Shown: positions 60,572-64,000 of the stretch, piece after piece
How the letters are laid out: the number at the start of each line of letters is the position of its first letter
Numbering within the stretch: the first letter of the stretch is position 1
Source of the DNA: Tetranychus cinnabarinus
Taxonomy: Eukaryota > Arthropoda > Arachnida > Trombidiformes > Tetranychidae
DNA: 64,000 bases
Assembly: GCA_022266195.1 (NCBI GenBank)
Contig: WHVY01000003.1
Location: 1,302,001-1,366,000, forward strand
Direction: 5' to 3'
Program-made: the position numbers and the translations under genes
The notes under the pieces: model-generated
The model's input: the letters and a program-made list of their open reading frames with translations, nothing else
Databases searched by the model: none
What the model was told of the DNA's origin: nothing

Positions 60572-62485
60572 TAGAGATGGGCGATTATCTCGATTCCATC
60601 GATACGGATCGATTCTTTTTGCTAAAAAGAGCATCGATTAGTCGTTCCAATATCGATAAACTCCAAGATAAAACCAAGATAAAACTGTGGCAACACTACA
60701 AATTTGAGAAAACACATTGTCTCTAAACACCCTCATCTTACAGCCATACTAACCAGTGATGTTGATCAAAACCAACTTAAAATTGATGGATATCTTGCAA
60801 CTATTCAATCCTTTAAAGGTAATTATATATTTTAATAATAACTAATTTGTTTGTATATATTTTTTAATGTAAATTTTTACTTTTTCTTTTTAGATGGTGA
60901 TCGAGCTAGGGCCATTGAGATGCAACTAGTATGGTTTATTGTATCGAATTTTCAACCTTTCTCTATTGTCTATTGAATCAGCAGCTTTTCGTGCTTTTGT
61001 GAAATTATTGTCTTCTAATTTTACTGTACCATCAAGAAGAAAAATTGTCAATCTAATTGTTGAACTTTTCAATTCGAAAAAAGATCTAGTAAAATCACAC
61101 TTAAAAACAATTGATTGGATTGTAATAACATGTGATCTTCGGACTGATGAGTTAAATTCTCGTTCTTACCTTGGTGCTACCTGTCATTATATTGATGACT
61201 ACAAATGTGGCTCGTTGTGTTTAGCCGTGAAACAAATGACTGTTAATCACACTGGTGAAAATATTTATGCTGCTTTAAATGAAGTTTTTGAGGATTACGA
61301 GATAGATAAAGAGAAAATTGTTACTATTATTTCGGATGGAGCAGCAAATATGTTGAATGCATCTAATAAGATAGTGAACCAACCAGTGTGGTGTATTGCA
61401 CACAGAATTAACCTTTTAGTCAATGATTCACTGGAAGACTTAGAATCTGTTGGTCAATTACTTTCAAAAGTCCGAGCAATAGTCAAGTTATTTAAACAAA
61501 GTAACAAATTCTGTGATGCTTTAAATAACATGCAATTAAATGAAGGTGTAAATCCTCTCAAACCTTGTCAAGATGTGGTGACAAGATGGAATAGTTCCTT
61601 TCTTATGCTGCAGCGATTCATTGAGATTCGTAGGTTTATTTCCATGGCCTTGATCAAGATTGGTAAAGAAAGCATGGATATTAGGCATAGAGACACCGAT
61701 ATACTCATCGATATTAAGTCATTGCTCGAGCCTTTCTATGATGTAACTGAAGATATTTCAGATGAAAAATATGTAACTATTTCTCGAATAATACCTGTTA
61801 TAAATATGGCCAAACATAAACTGATAAATATTAAGACAAGAAGTGAAACTGGTCACATTTTCCAGGGAATATTATGTAAACATATTGATAAACGGTTTGG
61901 TAAAATTGAAGAAGATGAATGCTTTGCTTACGCAACCATGCTTGATCCTCGCTTCAAGCGAGTTGATTTCATGTCTCCTCTTGCATGTTCACAGACGATC
62001 AACTCAATTAACAATATGATGAGAATTGTTCCTTTAACCCAACCTGAAACTGTATCAGTTGAGCGAGAAGGACTTTGGTCTCTTCATGAACGTAGATGTC
62101 AGCAGATTACTGGTGAAGCAAGTGGACTCAATGTTGGTTTTAAACATTACCTTTCTATGTCCAATTTAGGATTGAAAGATGATCCACTTGAATTTTGGAA
62201 GAGAAACAAAGACAATTGGCACGATTTACACAATTTAGCACTCAAATATTTAACCCCACCGGCAACTTCTGTACCTTGTGAAAGGTTATTTTCTAAAACA
62301 GGGAACATAATTACTGAAAAAAGAAGTCGCCTCAAACCTAAAAACGTTGAAATGATTTGTTTTTTTACAATCACTGCCTGATTGCTTTAAAGTTTATTTT
62401 TTAATAAATATCGATATTATCGATTCTTTGAAACTAATCGACGAAAATATCGATTACCTAATTAATCGAGAATCGTCCATCTCTA
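60572..62485 (+). mobile_element. hAT-superfamily DNA transposon (1914 bp) with 8-bp target duplication
   Basis: Terminal inverted repeats are TAGAGATGGGCGATTATCTCGATT at the left and AATCGAGAATCGTCCATCTCTA at the right. The 8-bp GCAAAGAG is perfect on both flanks (60564-60571, 62486-62493), as expected for hAT. The ends plus the transposase remnant inside make this a full-length or nearly full-length copy. Subterminal repeats rich in ATCGAT/TCGATTA lie at both ends. Confidence 0.93.
60683..62381 (+). pseudogene. hAT transposase, broken
   Basis: The remnant starts in the middle of a BED zinc finger (NCGNTTNLRKHIVSKHPHL); the first Cys half is lost and an in-frame TAA precedes it. A first exon ends at 60818 (AAAG|GT) and the next begins at 60894. 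The frame then hits TGA at 60974-60976, after QPFSIVY. It resumes one base over as IESAAFRAFVKLL and stays open to 62381. The body has the RNase-H-like core (ITCDLRTDELNSRSYLGATCHY, IISDGAANM, WCIAHRINLLV) and the C-terminal dimerisation region (YLTPPATSVPCERLFSKTG ... RSRLKPKNVE). The last codons are altered by a 7-T run: one T fewer would continue as CFLQSLPD. With at least two or three lesions it cannot make a working enzyme. Confidence 0.88.
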
Positions 62486-62493
62486 GCAAAGAG

Positions 62494-64000
62494 TATTTTT
62501 TTATTTATGTGGCTCATAGCGTTTACAAGTAAGGGAGGCATAAGGTGCGCCCCCCTGTGTTTGAATCAAAGAGTAGAACAACAAGAGAGATCATCTCTAT
62601 GTAGCCATCGATAAGGGAGATAAGGAGAGAAAGTCAGGAGCAAAGAGTAATGTAAAAGAGAGTGCGATAGATGAACATAAAAGGTATTTCTTTCGGAATG
62701 GGATAGATGGCGCAAAAGAAAGAGTCTCTTTCTTTTCTCTTTTCTTGCTGCCAAACTTGCCTTTATTTTTAATTACAGTGAGGTACCAGTAATTGCGACT
62801 CTCTTGAAATAGCACAAAAGCTATTTAACGAGCAAATGTTTTCTAATTAGCAAAATTAATTGCAAAAATCTAAATAGTTTTGTTCAAGGTCTTCTTTTGA
62901 CCAGATATTGCAATGAACAATTCAAAGAGTTTCTAATTTTTTGAATTTTATGTTAAAAACGTCAAAAAATGATGATTATAATCACATTTATTCAAATATT
63001 TGAATGTAAACAACCTATGTAAGGGGTCTTATATAAATTTAGTCGCAATTACTGGTAGTCGCAATTACTGATACCTCACTGTATTGGAAAATTGTATTGA
63101 AACAATTAATATTAAAGTTGGAATTAACTTTCCAGCCTAATTTTTCTTCGTTTTTCATTTTATTTGTATTTGATTTAAACGATTTTTATACTTTAAATTA
63201 ATCTAACAGTGATCTAACACATTCAATGAAATCTTTTTATCAATCGACATTATCAATTACTCTTGAAACTTTTGAGCAAGCATGCATTCAAATTAATTGT
63301 GTAATCGTCAACTATTGTTCTTCGAAAATTTTTACATCTTTCATAGGGAACCCAAGGAACCCAGGCCTTAATCAAACATGATGAAACAACTACAAAAGAA
63401 TTTCATGAGAAAGCAAGCGCTCGAACCTTAAATATCTTCCAAAGAACGAACTTTCTAACTTGCAATTAAAGAGTAGAAACTCAAATAGAAATGCCTGTAA
63501 ATGAGAAGCTATAGCATTAAAATTCTGTGCAATATAATAAATTTTGAGAAAGAAAATGGAGAGCAAAGATCATAAAACGGCACAATATTGTCTAACAATT
63601 GTCCAATACGGCAATACGGTATGATATGACGGCTAAGAAACTCAATTTTAAGTAAAAAATTCGTTTAAATCAAATATAAAATGAAAAACGAAGAAAAATC
63701 AGGCTGCAAAGTAAATTCCAACGTTAATATTAATTGTTAAAAATACAATCTTTCAATAATTGAAAAGAAAAGGAAAAGAAAGAGAAAAAGAAAGGCAAGT
63801 TTGGCAAAGAGAAACAGAAAAGAAAGAGAATCTTTCTTTTGCGCTACCTATTGTTTTACATATTAAATAGTCATTTATGTTCATCTATCGCTCTCTCTTC
63901 CTCCTTACTCTTTGGTCAGCAGGGTGAGATGGCGTTGGTCAGAGAGCGAGAGAGCAAGAGAAGCGAAAGAGAAAAAGAAAGGTAAAAAGAGAGAAAAGCA
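62494..64000. repeat. Large foldback repeat at the window's right end
   Basis: Arm 1 is about 62630-63190 (less the MITE at 62776-63081) and arm 2 about 63650-63935, mirrored around a loop of about 460 bp. Pairs include GCGATAGATGAACATAAA / TTTATGTTCATCTATCGC and TTTCTTCGTTTTTCATTTTA / its complement near 63690. The outer parts are purine-rich and approach simple sequence near 63940-64000. 62494-62630 holds nothing recognised. Confidence 0.8.
62776..63081. mobile_element. MITE with CAGTGAGGTA ends (306 bp), inserted in the foldback arm
   Basis: Terminal inverted repeats are CAGTGAGGTACCAGTAATTG ... CAATTACTGATACCTCACTG, with TA on both sides (62774-62775, 63082-63083). Near the right end the AGTCGCAATTACTG motif is repeated in tandem. 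CAGT ends with a TA target are usual for pogo/Tigger-type elements. No ORF. The arm-2 sequence lacks the insertion, giving an empty site within the same window. Confidence 0.88.

Noticed and set aside
1..64000. CRISPR arrays, bacterial operons or prophage
   Set aside because: There are no regularly spaced repeats, no ribosome-binding pattern, and spliced animal genes throughout.
1..64000. tRNA or rRNA genes
   Set aside because: By eye I found no convincing cloverleaf with both promoter boxes; a covariance-model search would be decisive.

Overview
The window is animal nuclear DNA: AT-rich, with short GT-AG introns (mostly 60-300 bp), no operon-like packing, and conserved metazoan genes (integrin alpha, Flower, a cationic amino acid transporter, mitochondrial ribosomal protein mL53, a polyhomeotic-like Polycomb protein, small heat shock proteins). 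The CYP2-clan P450, a gustatory-receptor-like pseudogene and the compact gene structure suggest an arthropod, most likely a mite close to spider mites (Tetranychus). That assignment is inference from family knowledge, not a database match.

Layout. 1-0.5 kb: 3' end of a zinc-finger gene (+). 1.36-4.44 kb: polyhomeotic-like gene, copy A (+). 6.14-7.0 kb: mL53 and a 61-residue single-pass membrane protein (+), only 38 bp apart. 9.36-14.13 kb: SLC7-type cationic amino acid transporter (-). 16.3-17.3 kb: Flower (-). 18.05-29.64 kb and 30.77-39.40 kb: two head-to-head integrin alpha genes. 40-41.5 kb: intact P450 (-). 43.1 kb: P450 micro-remnant. 45.1-46.8 kb: head-to-head small heat shock gene pair in a palindrome. 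48.55-49.69 kb: broken P450 (+). 50-54.8 kb: nested inverted and direct repeats around a gustatory-receptor-like pseudogene (-). 56.7-59.8 kb: polyhomeotic-like copy B (-). 59.9-62.5 kb: a 645-bp element and a hAT element with a broken transposase. 62.6-64 kb: a large foldback with a MITE inserted in one arm.

The main theme is inverted duplication. Three gene families (polyhomeotic-like, integrin alpha, small HSP plus P450) each occur as opposed copies at different ages. The small HSP copies differ at only 4 of 543 coding bases although their outer flanks have drifted, which points to gene conversion. The integrin copies have diverged throughout but keep the same exon plan. The P450 copies include one intact and two broken genes.

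The second theme is DNA transposons. There are at least eight terminal-inverted-repeat elements with readable target duplications. These include one element nested in another, and three hairpin elements that share only their outermost bases. I found no clearly new molecular system. The strongest leads are the palindromic gene pairs, the hairpin-element family, and the possible mL53/membrane-protein dicistron.
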